Source of the DNA: Lachnospiraceae bacterium
Lineage (GTDB): Bacteria > Bacillota > Clostridia > Lachnospirales > Lachnospiraceae
NCBI GenBank assembly: GCA_910574285.1
Contig: CAJTAL010000005.1
Span: 62,001 to 126,000 of the forward strand
Length of the DNA stretch: 64,000 nt
Direction: 5' to 3'
Within the stretch, counting starts at the first letter, position 1. Every line of letters starts with the position of its first letter. Positions 17,536 to 24,974 of this stretch are shown here, in pieces. Under the pieces are notes generated by a model, which saw nothing but the letters and a program-made list of their open reading frames with translations, was not told the origin of the DNA and searched no databases. The translations under genes and the position numbers were made by a program.

Positions 17536-18354
17536 TTACCCCAGCCTCTGTCTTACGATCTCATACGCCAGTATACCCGCCGCCACGGATGCATTCAAAG
17601 AATCTATATCCCCTTTCATCGGGATACCGGCAATATAATCACATTTCTCCTTCACGAGTCTGCCGACGCCTTCTCCCTCACTGCCGACAACCAGCCCGAT
17701 AGAGCCAGTCAGATTCAGACGATACATCTGCTCTCCGCCCATGTCTGCGCACACGAACCAAAGTCCCTGCTTCTTCAAATCCTCCATCGTCCTGGTAAGA
17801 TTCGTTACCTTCGCAACCGGAGTATAATAAAGCGCTCCCGCCGACGCCTTCGCAACCGTCGCTGTAAGACCTACAGCCCGTCTCTTGGGAATGATAACTC
17901 CATGGGCTCCCGCCAGATTCGCCGTACGGATAATGGCGCCCAGATTGTGAGGGTCTTCAATATTATCCAACAGGACCAGAAAAGGGTCTTCACCTCTCTC
18001 CTTTGCAAGCTTCAGCATATCTTCCACCTCTGCATAGGCATAAGCCGCCGCATAGGCGATCACGCCCTGATGCTTTCCGGTCCCGCCAAGCTGATTCAGA
18101 CGTTCCTTCTCCACATACTGAATCAAAGTATCCTGCTTCTTCGCTTCACGTATAATACTCTTAACCGGACCATCCTGGCATCCGTTCAGGATCAGGAGCT
18201 TATCGATGGTCTTTCCGGAACGGAACGCCTCCAGAACGGCATTGCGCCCCTCGATTATGTTCTCATTTCTATCCTTTTCGGCATTCCTGTCTCTTTCCGT
18301 CTTTTTTTCGTTCATACTCTCTGTCTTATAATTCTTTTCCTGGTTTTTATCCAT
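17536..18354 (-). CDS. rlmB: 23S rRNA (guanosine-2'-O-) methyltransferase, TrmH/SpoU family
   Basis: 272-residue SPOUT-class rRNA methyltransferase. The N-terminal substrate-binding domain starts with IIEGRNAVLEAFRSG (about residues 33-47). The C-terminal knotted SAM domain contains NIEDPHNLGAIIRTANLAGAHG, the family motif with the conserved Asn and Arg, and a later VVGSEGEGVGRLV. The first 30 residues are highly charged and variable, so the exact start is not certain; an ATG at 18315 is an alternative. Lies between mrnC and sigH with 3-base gaps. Confidence 0.92.
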   Translation of the reverse strand: MDKNQEKNYKTESMNEKKTERDRNAEKDRNENIIEGRNAVLEAFRSGKTIDKLLILNGCQDGPVKSIIREAKKQDTLIQYVEKERLNQLGGTGKHQGVIAYAAAYAYAEVEDMLKLAKERGEDPFLVLLDNIEDPHNLGAIIRTANLAGAHGVIIPKRRAVGLTATVAKASAGALYYTPVAKVTNLTRTMEDLKKQGLWFVCADMGGEQMYRLNLTGSIGLVVGSEGEGVGRLVKEKCDYIAGIPMKGDIDSLNASVAAGILAYEIVRQRLG

Positions 18355-18357
18355 ATT

Positions 18358-18828
18358 TCAGCTAACCTCATTTTCCAATGCATCCAGTCCTGCCTTTATC
18401 AGTTCCAACATCCGTTTCCATTCCTTCTTTAGATACAGATACCCCATCAAAGCCTCGAACCCGGTTGCCTTATGATAATCAGAAACAGACTGATTCTTGG
18501 CGGGGGACATGCTTTTGGCATTTCGCCCCCGCTTATATACCGCGTGTTCCTCCTCCGTCAGCCGATCGTTCAGCGCAGTAATGATTCTCGCCTGGGCGGA
18601 AGCCTGCACCATGGAACTGGTACGTTTATGCATCTTCTGCACCTGACGGTTTCCTTCGTTCAGCACTAAGGATCGTATGATCAGTTCATAGATGGCGTCG
18701 CCGATATATGCCAGGGCAAGCGGCGAATATTCTTTGATATCCACCTCCTGCATCCGGAATAATTCCTGCATATATCGTCCCTGCATATCCTGTTCCTGTA
18801 TACCCTGTCTCTCTACGCCCGTTTCCAT
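18358..18828 (-). CDS. mrnC: Mini-ribonuclease III
   Basis: 156-residue endonuclease for 23S rRNA maturation. It has the RNase III catalytic domain without the dsRNA-binding domain, as expected for MrnC. Motifs include LALAYIGDAIYELIIR (metal-binding Asp in GDAIYE) and SDYHKATGFEALMGYLYL. The first 25 residues are a Gln/Met-rich extension. AAGGAG lies 4 bases before the ATG, and the start overlaps the end of cysS by 16 bases, implying translational coupling. Confidence 0.93.
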   Translation of the reverse strand: METGVERQGIQEQDMQGRYMQELFRMQEVDIKEYSPLALAYIGDAIYELIIRSLVLNEGNRQVQKMHKRTSSMVQASAQARIITALNDRLTEEEHAVYKRGRNAKSMSPAKNQSVSDYHKATGFEALMGYLYLKKEWKRMLELIKAGLDALENEVS

Positions 18829-20219
18829 TGTACTCCTTCTCTTGTATCCTTGAGTATAATTCCCTTTTCCAACAGCTCGTCGCGAATCGCGTCCGCCCTT
18901 GCAAAATCCTTCGCTTTACGCGCCGCCTGACGTTCTTCGATCAACTTCTCAATCTCCTCATCCAGCATCTCTTCCTTACGGTCCACAGTCAGCCCCAGCA
19001 CATCCATCAGAGTGACCAGACGCTCAAGAAGCTTCTGCAGGAATTCCTTTGAACTATCTTCATTCGCCGTCGTATTACTGTATTTTACCAGATCGAACAC
19101 AGCCGCAACAGCATCCGCCGTATTAAAATCATCCTCCATGGCGTCCTCAAAAGCTTTCACGTACTCTTCCGTCTTAGCGTAAGCTGTCTTCTCTTCTTCC
19201 GTCAATTCTTCCGTCTTCGCATTTCCCATCAGGAACTTCAGGCTGTCCGCCGCATTGACGATACGCTCCAGTCCGTTCTTGGACGCTTCCATCAGATCTG
19301 CGCTGAAGTTCAGCGGACTCCTGTAGTGAGCGCTCAGCATAAAGAAACGAAGTATCTGAAGATCATACTGCTCGCTGATCTCCCGCACCGTCCGAAAATT
19401 CCCCAGGGACTTGCTCATCTTACGGTTGTCTATATTCAGAAATGCGTTATGCATCCAGTACTTCGCGAATTCCTTGCCGTTCGCCGCCTCACTCTGGGCG
19501 ATTTCGTTCTCATGGTGCGGAAATACCAGATCTTCACCGCCGGCATGAATATCAATCTGCTCTCCCAGATACTTCTTCGACATCTCGGAACACTCGATAT
19601 GCCATCCCGGACGCCCGTCACTCCATGGCGACTCCCAGGAGGGTTCTCCCTCCTTCTTCGGCTTCCAGAGAACAAAATCCAACGGATCTTCCTTCTCATC
19701 CTCTCCCGTCACCAGCAGGGAACGCTCTCCGGAGCGAAGGTCGTCCAGATTCTTGTGGGATAATTTCCCATAATCCTGAAATCTCCGGGTGCGGAAATAT
19801 ACCGTGCCGTTTTTCTCATAGGCATAACCTTTCTCAACCAATACACGGATCATCTCTATCATCCCGCCGATCTCCTCTGTAGCCAGAGGATGAGTGGTCG
19901 CCGGCTTCACGTTCATACCTTCCATATCCTTCTTGCATTCCGCAATGTACCGTTTGGAGATCTCATCTGACGACACTCCCTCTTCGTTCGCTTTCTTGAT
20001 AATCTTGTCGTCCACATCCGTGAAATTCGACACATAATTCACGTCGTATCCCTTATATTCAAAATACCTTCTCACCGTGTCGAATACGATCATCGGTCTC
20101 GCGTTTCCGATATGGATGAAGTTATAAACGGTAGGTCCGCAGACGTACATCCTGACCTTTCCTTCCTCCAATGGAACAAAATCTTCTTTTCTCTTAGTCA
20201 ATGTGTTATACAGTTTCAT
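18813..20219 (-). CDS. cysS: Cysteinyl-tRNA synthetase
   Basis: 468-residue class I synthetase charging tRNA-Cys. HIGN-type signature at 36-39, KMSKS at 267-271, and zinc ligands including C27 (YVCGPT), C210 (WHIEC) and the HHENE stretch. Length is normal. Second gene of the T-box-controlled cysE operon, 63 bases after cysE, so its expression should rise when uncharged tRNA-Cys accumulates. Confidence 0.97.
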   Translation of the reverse strand: MKLYNTLTKRKEDFVPLEEGKVRMYVCGPTVYNFIHIGNARPMIVFDTVRRYFEYKGYDVNYVSNFTDVDDKIIKKANEEGVSSDEISKRYIAECKKDMEGMNVKPATTHPLATEEIGGMIEMIRVLVEKGYAYEKNGTVYFRTRRFQDYGKLSHKNLDDLRSGERSLLVTGEDEKEDPLDFVLWKPKKEGEPSWESPWSDGRPGWHIECSEMSKKYLGEQIDIHAGGEDLVFPHHENEIAQSEAANGKEFAKYWMHNAFLNIDNRKMSKSLGNFRTVREISEQYDLQILRFFMLSAHYRSPLNFSADLMEASKNGLERIVNAADSLKFLMGNAKTEELTEEEKTAYAKTEEYVKAFEDAMEDDFNTADAVAAVFDLVKYSNTTANEDSSKEFLQKLLERLVTLMDVLGLTVDRKEEMLDEEIEKLIEERQAARKAKDFARADAIRDELLEKGIILKDTREGVQWKRA

Positions 20220-20282
20220 GATCTGCTCTTTCTCCTTTTCTTCTTGCCTTTATATATTATTTTTTACTCTTTCACTGACTTT

Positions 20283-20993
20283 CTATACCGGCACATCCTT
20301 ATCGGCGTTCTCATCCAGTATGTCGATCTCCTGGGTCCGCATGCATCTCATGCGCTTCTCCATCTGCATGATCTGCTTATGCATTCGGATATTATCGGCC
20401 TGCAGTTCCCGGATATCGTTGCTGATCGGGTCCGGCAAATGTATCTGATCCAGATCCATGCGGGGAATTTTCTGATCTCCCATCTTCACGATGCGTCCCG
20501 GCACGCCGACTACCGTACAGTTGGGGGGCACCTCCTTTAACACCACACTTCCGGCGCCGATCTTAGAATTCTCCCCTATCTTAAATGATCCCAGAACCTT
20601 CGCCCCGGCGCTCACCATTACATTGTCACCAAGCGTGGGATGCCGCTTGCCCTTCTCCTTTCCCGTACCCCCGAGAGTCACACCCTGATACAGGGTAACA
20701 TTATCTCCAAGCTCTGCCGTCTCTCCAATAATCACGCCGCTTCCGTGGTCTATAAAAAGCCCCTTCCCGATGGTGGCGCCGGGATGTATCTCTATTCCGG
20801 TCTTCCTGACCGTCCGCTGCGATATCCAGCGGGCAAGGAAATAATGCTTCTTCAGATACAGCTTATGTGCCACGCGATAGTGCAGGATCGCCTTGAAGCT
20901 CGGATATAAGAAAACTTCCAGGTTAGATTTAATCGCCGGATCCCGCTCCCGGACAACCTGTATCTCCTGCCTGATATATGATAGTACACCCAT
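20283..20993 (-). CDS. cysE: Serine O-acetyltransferase
   Basis: 236-residue enzyme making O-acetylserine from serine and acetyl-CoA, the first step of cysteine synthesis. The C-terminal left-handed beta-helix is seen in hexapeptide-like turns such as [20 protein letters not shown] and [15 protein letters not shown]. The catalytic His is in IDHGSG. The 40 C-terminal residues form a Met/Arg-rich tail beyond the core. First gene after the T-box leader, consistent with control by cysteine supply. Confidence 0.95.
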   Translation of the reverse strand: MGVLSYIRQEIQVVRERDPAIKSNLEVFLYPSFKAILHYRVAHKLYLKKHYFLARWISQRTVRKTGIEIHPGATIGKGLFIDHGSGVIIGETAELGDNVTLYQGVTLGGTGKEKGKRHPTLGDNVMVSAGAKVLGSFKIGENSKIGAGSVVLKEVPPNCTVVGVPGRIVKMGDQKIPRMDLDQIHLPDPISNDIRELQADNIRMHKQIMQMEKRMRCMRTQEIDILDENADKDVPV

Positions 20994-21084
20994 ATAGACC
21001 TGCCTGCTCCTTCCCCAAATATAATCATTCTTCAGTTATTATAAAAAGGAGGTTTTTATGATATGGGAAACAAAGTTTCCTATT

Positions 21085-21400
21085 ATCAAAAATATCATAA
21101 AAAAACTCCGCCTCTCAATTGATATCAAGAGACGAAGTATCCTCCGCGGTTCCACTCTCATAGAGAACCTCAGCGATTGCCGTAATGTTCTCCACTTCAA
21201 TACACGTAACGTGTGTAAACCCGTATCCGGCTACGGACGCTTCTGCTCTTTCACCGAATCGACTCCCGGACGCACTTCACAGACCATATCCTGAAGCTGC
21301 TTTCAGCCGGCGACAGCTTCTCTCTGTTAGTTTCAGGCTCTGCTACTCTTTCCGTTCTATGTCTTTGCCATGTACGTTATATCATATGCGAAAATGATCG
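21085..21400 (-). promoter_or_regulatory. T-box leader (probable tRNA-Cys specificity) upstream of cysE-cysS
   Basis: On the minus strand the T-box core AGAGTGGAACCGCGG lies at 21158-21144. It is followed by a 14-bp terminator stem (from about 21137 to 21106) and seven Ts (21105-21099). Stem I sequences lie upstream: AGAGAGAAGCTG, with GAAGCTG pairing to CAGCTTC. A UGC triplet (21274-21272) in AAGTGCGTCC is the best candidate specifier codon, which fits Cys and the downstream genes. Uncharged tRNA-Cys should stabilise the antiterminator. The 5' limit is approximate. The rest of the 20994-21425 gap holds only this leader and a small hairpin after the terminator. Confidence 0.88.
21106..21137 (-). 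terminator. Regulated terminator of the T-box leader
   Basis: On the minus strand CTTCGTCTCTTGAT pairs with ATCAATTGAGAGGCGGAG with G-U pairs tolerated, followed by TTTTTTT (21105-21099). The 5' arm lies just after the T-box core, so the antiterminator and terminator are mutually exclusive. Confidence 0.8.
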
Positions 21401-21425
21401 ATTTGTCAATCGGATTCTTTTGCTT

Positions 21426-21730
21426 TCAACTGGAATATCTCTGTTTCCCATATTGCTCCAAATAGGCGGCGGCTGTTTCTAAAGACAGACCTATCCTTTC
21501 CTGCAGCCTTTTCAAGATAGCTGCATCATCTAAACCAAATTCCTGCCCCATTTCAATTATTTCTTCCGCCTTTCCTGCTTCTCTTCCTCTGCGAATTAAC
21601 TTTTCAGATTCTGTTTCTATTACTGTTCCGCCCATAATATTCACCAGCCTTTCTTCGCTTTTATTTCCATTTGTAATGTGGATAATATTATACCGTTAAT
21701 TTCTTTTTCTGACAATCCAAAAGAATAGAT
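21426..21730 (-). pseudogene. Remnant of an Rpn/PD-(D/E)XK nuclease-transposase-like gene (C-terminal end)
   Basis: A 72-codon frame (21644-21426, GTG start) encodes the kind of tail found on Rpn-family recombination-promoting nucleases: RRGREAGKAEEIIEMGQEFG followed by an LQERIGLSLETAAAYLEQYGKQ-like end. The catalytic domain is missing. A second short frame just upstream (to 21641) overlaps its start and the 3' end of the FeS protein gene, as if an indel had split it. Best read as a decayed fragment; a genuine small protein cannot be excluded. Confidence 0.45.
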
Positions 21731-22815
21731 TACCTTATAAGCTTCATTAGCCTGATAAACAGAGAAAACGGCAGTTTTCCATACAGTATCATGCACAGCT
21801 TTCTCCCCTTTTCCATTCTGACAGGCCTGATCAGGCGAGGCTGAAGCAGATCTTCCTTCCCACATTCAAACCAATCCATATCTCCCTGAATCTGCTCCCA
21901 TATCCGCTTTGCTTTATCCGTATGGAGAATTACCATCGAGGTTCCCATACCGTCATCCATATCCGGCCTGCATTTTTCAATCCCCCAGAAATCGCCGATT
22001 GTAAGATCACTGCTTCTATCCACGGTACAAAATCTGCATTCATAACATGACGGACGCAAAGTATAGTCGTGGAAATACATCATGCAATACGGATCACTGT
22101 AAATTGAATCTGCGTATTCCGTATCATTGATCACATAGGAACGCGTATGACCATGATCTCTGTTTCTTTTATCCCGGAAAGAAAAATCCATCATCTTCCC
22201 GCGATGCTTTTTCTCCAGATAGGCCACATAATCCTTCCAGATTCCCGGCGACGGAACCCCGTAACATACCAGATCAACGACGATCAGCCTGTCATACTCC
22301 CGATCCAGGAACAACCGGAGCGCATGAGCCTGACAGGGCGTGCCGCAGAATAATACCCAGCGTTCTTCCTCCAGGCGCCGCCTAATAGTAAGAAATATAT
22401 TCTGCATATTGCTCTGGACATACTTGGTCCTCTTGATCTGTTTAAGCTGACCCAGATCATCCGCTTCCTGGTGAATCACCTCCATATGATCGTTATATCC
22501 CGCGCCGAAGACCACGCCTTTTCGTTCCAGCACATATTCTGCCAGGATGGAAAATACACCCCCGGAAGAGCCGGAATATCTGATCTTCTCATCCTTCGCC
22601 CGGGCGCCCAGATATTGGTTACAACTCTTTTCAGCAGTATAATTATCTATCGGGCATACCTTTTTACATCTGCCGCAGCGGACACATACAGAACTGTCAA
22701 TGTAGGGATAGCCAAACCCCTCTTTATCCCTGACCATCCGAATCGCGTGTGCCTGACAAGCGTCCAAACAGGCTTTGCACCCACAGCATTCCTCCCTCTT
22801 CGAATACAATTCCAT
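21730..22815 (-). CDS. Coenzyme F420 hydrogenase/dehydrogenase beta-subunit-like FeS protein
   Basis: About 361 residues from the ATG at 22815, chosen because GAGAGG lies 7 bases upstream; the frame opens earlier at 22872 without a site. The N-terminal two [4Fe-4S] ferredoxin motifs are CCGCKACLDACQAH and CVRCGRCKKVCPID. A FrhB-type flavin/FeS domain follows, with GSSGGVFSILAEYVL and FCGTPCQAHALR, then more Cys pairs (CYECRFC). Family members appear in exopolysaccharide clusters beside pyruvyl transferases, where the redox role is undefined. This is the last intact gene of the polysaccharide region, 63 bases after a GT2 gene. Confidence 0.82.
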   Translation of the reverse strand: MELYSKREECCGCKACLDACQAHAIRMVRDKEGFGYPYIDSSVCVRCGRCKKVCPIDNYTAEKSCNQYLGARAKDEKIRYSGSSGGVFSILAEYVLERKGVVFGAGYNDHMEVIHQEADDLGQLKQIKRTKYVQSNMQNIFLTIRRRLEEERWVLFCGTPCQAHALRLFLDREYDRLIVVDLVCYGVPSPGIWKDYVAYLEKKHRGKMMDFSFRDKRNRDHGHTRSYVINDTEYADSIYSDPYCMMYFHDYTLRPSCYECRFCTVDRSSDLTIGDFWGIEKCRPDMDDGMGTSMVILHTDKAKRIWEQIQGDMDWFECGKEDLLQPRLIRPVRMEKGRKLCMILYGKLPFSLFIRLMKLIR

Positions 22816-22878
22816 CTCTGTTCCTCTCAATCTCAACTTCTTATTTTGGTCATTTCCGTAAATGAAAAACACCTTATT

Positions 22879-23838
22879 TTATGAATGAAAAACTTTATTC
22901 CATATTCCCCAAAAAGTTTCCGCCAACTGTTCTTTTGTAAATCCCCTATTCTTACATAATAAATATAAAGCATACACTGCCTGATCGATACGTCCGTATT
23001 TCATTGAAATTATATACCGCCGCCGTGCTTTCCAGCATACCATCCGCCTCCGTGATTCTGTGTCATGGATACCACAGATCTCTGAGATCTCATCCACCAG
23101 ACTTTCATAGTCCCGATACTTCCTCTCCTCTTCCTCCTGTGTCAGTCCCCTTCTGGAATGACTGTTTTCCCTGACGCATACCCCGTATAATGGCTCGCGT
23201 ATCGTCGGACATCGGTATCGATACATATATGGAAGGAGCATCTGGAAATTCTGGCCTACCGGATATTCCGGTATATGACGTCCAGGATATATTGCAAAAA
23301 AACACTCTGACTTGATCATATAACATCCGCAGCAGACGAATGTTTTTGATTCTAAGATATCCCAAAACAGATACTCATCAGACAAATTGCCTGTCTGTTC
23401 TTCCGCTTTCCTTGATTCCCCTGTTACTGGATCAAAATAATATGCTAAAGACCTGACGCACTGGTATTGCGGATGTCTCTTAAGAAATTCTACCCTTTTT
23501 TCTACGGATTCCGGCTCTAACACATCATCGCTGTCCGGCCAGATCAGATACTCCCCGGTCACATACGGCAGTCCCTGATTGATCGCAGCAGATGCATTCT
23601 TATGACAGGAGTGTATAATATGGTAATCATAACCTCTCCTGGCAAACCGTTCCCTGTATCTCTCTGCAACCAAAATCGTCCCGTCTGTCGAACCGTCGTC
23701 CACCAGTATTATCTCCATCTGCGGATAGGTCTGGCTCAGAATGGACTCCAACATCCCAGGCAGATAAAACTCTCCGTTAAATACCGGGGTAACCACAGAA
23801 ACTTTTTCTTCTATAAATCCCTGATCTCCTATGCACAT
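22879..23838 (-). CDS. Family 2 glycosyltransferase
   Basis: About 319 residues, GT-A fold. VSVVTPVFNGEFYLPGMLES at the start is the nucleotide-binding strand. VDDGSTDGT and the DSDD motif (PDSDDVLEPES) are the metal/sugar-nucleotide site. The ATG at 23838 has AGGGG 6 bases upstream; a start at 23874 is possible but weaker. No membrane helix is evident, so it is a cytoplasmic or peripheral enzyme adding one sugar to a lipid-linked glycan. Donor and acceptor unknown. Confidence 0.85.
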   Translation of the reverse strand: MCIGDQGFIEEKVSVVTPVFNGEFYLPGMLESILSQTYPQMEIILVDDGSTDGTILVAERYRERFARRGYDYHIIHSCHKNASAAINQGLPYVTGEYLIWPDSDDVLEPESVEKRVEFLKRHPQYQCVRSLAYYFDPVTGESRKAEEQTGNLSDEYLFWDILESKTFVCCGCYMIKSECFFAIYPGRHIPEYPVGQNFQMLLPYMYRYRCPTIREPLYGVCVRENSHSRRGLTQEEEERKYRDYESLVDEISEICGIHDTESRRRMVCWKARRRYIISMKYGRIDQAVYALYLLCKNRGFTKEQLAETFWGIWNKVFHS

Positions 23839-23865
23839 CACACACCCCTGCAAACGCCCAAAAAC

Positions 23866-23894
23866 TTGAATCATCTTTTCAGATATGTTATATT
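23866..23894 (+). promoter_or_regulatory. Promoter of the convergent antisense (antitoxin) RNA
   Basis: TTGAAT at 23866-23871 and TATATT at 23889-23894 have a 17-base spacer on the plus strand, opposite to every protein gene nearby. Predicted start about 23901. Confidence 0.6.
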
Positions 23895-23900
23895 ATAAAC

Positions 23901-24004
23901 AGAGGGAAAGCCATACAAGTAGCTTTACCCCAATGTGTTTGATTACCTATGCTTTAACACAGGCAAGCCGTCACTATTGGTGGTAGTGGCGGCTATTTCT
24001 TTTT
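23901..24004 (+). ncRNA. Predicted type I antitoxin RNA (par/RNAII-like)
   Basis: Plus-strand RNA of about 104 nt from the promoter above. It ends at a perfect 10-bp hairpin GCCGTCACTA/TAGTGGCGGC (23967-23993) followed by TATTTCTTTTT. The 3' part is antisense to the end of the small toxin frame. Its 5' end (GGGAAAGC then GCTTTACCCC) closely matches the 5' end of the toxin transcript (GGGAAAACCATAAAGCC then GGCTTTACCCC), so each can pair with the other. Convergent RNAs with shared 5' repeats and a shared terminator are the hallmark of the Fst/par arrangement. Confidence 0.55.
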
Positions 24005-24096
24005 CCCTTGTAAACCTGATAAATCAAATTAGCAAGAGCAACAATGAGTATACCTATCTGAATTAAATCCGAATATATAACATATATTGCTATCAC
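23974..24096 (-). CDS. Predicted small membrane toxin, Fst/holin-like type I toxin
   Basis: About 40 residues: a short polar start, the motif YSDLIQIGILIVALANLIYQ as a single membrane helix, then a basic tail (KGKRNSRHYHQ). This matches the putative holin-like toxins of Firmicutes, usually starting MVTYSDL. No ATG is in frame after the AAGGAGG (24103-24097). The GTG at 24096 is directly adjacent to it, an ATA lies 9 bases after it, and an ATG (24083) is out of frame by one base. The start is therefore uncertain and the gene could be slightly decayed. The leader (24178 to 24104) folds into hairpins including AAAGCC/GGCTTT and GGAGGG/CCCTCC that could hide the ribosome binding site. Confidence 0.55.
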   Translation of the reverse strand: MIAIYVIYSDLIQIGILIVALANLIYQVYKGKRNSRHYHQ

Positions 24097-24184
24097 CCTC
24101 CTTTCTCTCGTCTGGAGGGCGTACACACCCTCCGAGTAAAAAGAGGGGTAAAGCCGCCCGGCTTTATGGTTTTCCCTTTCGCTA

Positions 24185-24213
24185 ATATTAACATGATATC
24201 TCTTATGCGGCAA
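24185..24213 (-). promoter_or_regulatory. Promoter of the small toxin transcript
   Basis: Minus strand TTGCCG (24213-24208) and TAATAT (24190-24185) with a 17-base spacer; predicted start about 24178. A longer open frame starting with ATG at 24213 lies inside this promoter and is therefore rejected as the toxin start. Confidence 0.55.
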
Positions 24214-24217
24214 TATC

Positions 24218-24877
24218 TTATGGCTTCTTAACTGCTGAATTTAAAAATGTCACATAATCAAAATCATCCAGATACCGTCGTTTCAAAAACTGCTTTTTAT
24301 AATTCAATATCATACCTAATTCTTCGTTTTCTTCAAATCCCTTAATATAGTATGCCGAAGAGAACTCCGGATATCTCACATGTGTCAATATAACTTTGTT
24401 GTCATATGGAAGCTGATCAAATCGCCTTATAGTTTCATAAGTGCATTCATCCCGTTCCGAACCAATAAAGAACAGATTATCCCAATTAATCCGCTTTTTT
24501 CTTTCCTGCCATTTCCGGACGCCTTCTTCAAAAGAATCATAGTGCACAAAATTGATCCTTATATCTCCCAGCATACCTGCTGGACAATCCTTTTCATCCT
24601 TTATCTCCACAATCTCTTCTTCCATATACTCTCTCAGGTTTTCCGCAAACCGGACAAAATCATTCATCCCTATAGTCAGATTGATGGTCGGAGACAGAAA
24701 TGGAACACCCAGATCATGATATATAATTGTTCCTACACAATTGGACGCGATAATAGTAAAGTCCGGATTTGCTAACTTTCTGATTCTCCTCTTTTTAAAC
24801 AACCTCCACTCATGATTCTTTATTCTGTCCGCCAGATTCCTGTCACCCCTTTTGCTTTTCCTTACTATATCCTGCAT
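24218..24877 (-). CDS. DUF1919 family protein (exopolysaccharide-associated)
   Basis: 219 residues. The family signature is clear: PDFTIIASNCVGTIIYHDLG followed by SPTINLTIGMNDFV, and later SERDECTYETIRRFDQLPY. DUF1919 proteins occur in capsule and exopolysaccharide clusters and are suspected sugar-modifying enzymes, but no reaction is established. No membrane segment. Lies 97 bases after the pyruvyl transferase and just before the toxin promoter. Confidence 0.8.
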   Translation of the reverse strand: MQDIVRKSKRGDRNLADRIKNHEWRLFKKRRIRKLANPDFTIIASNCVGTIIYHDLGVPFLSPTINLTIGMNDFVRFAENLREYMEEEIVEIKDEKDCPAGMLGDIRINFVHYDSFEEGVRKWQERKKRINWDNLFFIGSERDECTYETIRRFDQLPYDNKVILTHVRYPEFSSAYYIKGFEENEELGMILNYKKQFLKRRYLDDFDYVTFLNSAVKKP

Positions 24878-24974
24878 TCTCTGTCATACCTCATCAATTA
24901 TCACTTTATCACCCTCAAATAATGATTAAGTAATCAGTATTCAAATATTGGTTAAATCATCATATAAAATACTA

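Noticed and set aside
21058-21294. Plus-strand frame of 78 codons with a very good AAAGGAGG site
   Set aside because: It runs through the T-box leader and its terminator on the opposite strand; the protein shows no family features. The apparent ribosome binding site is probably chance.
24097-24213. 79-codon version of the toxin frame starting with ATG at 24213
   Set aside because: Its first codons lie in the -35 and -10 boxes of the toxin promoter, and the extension is hydrophilic and unlike the toxin family.
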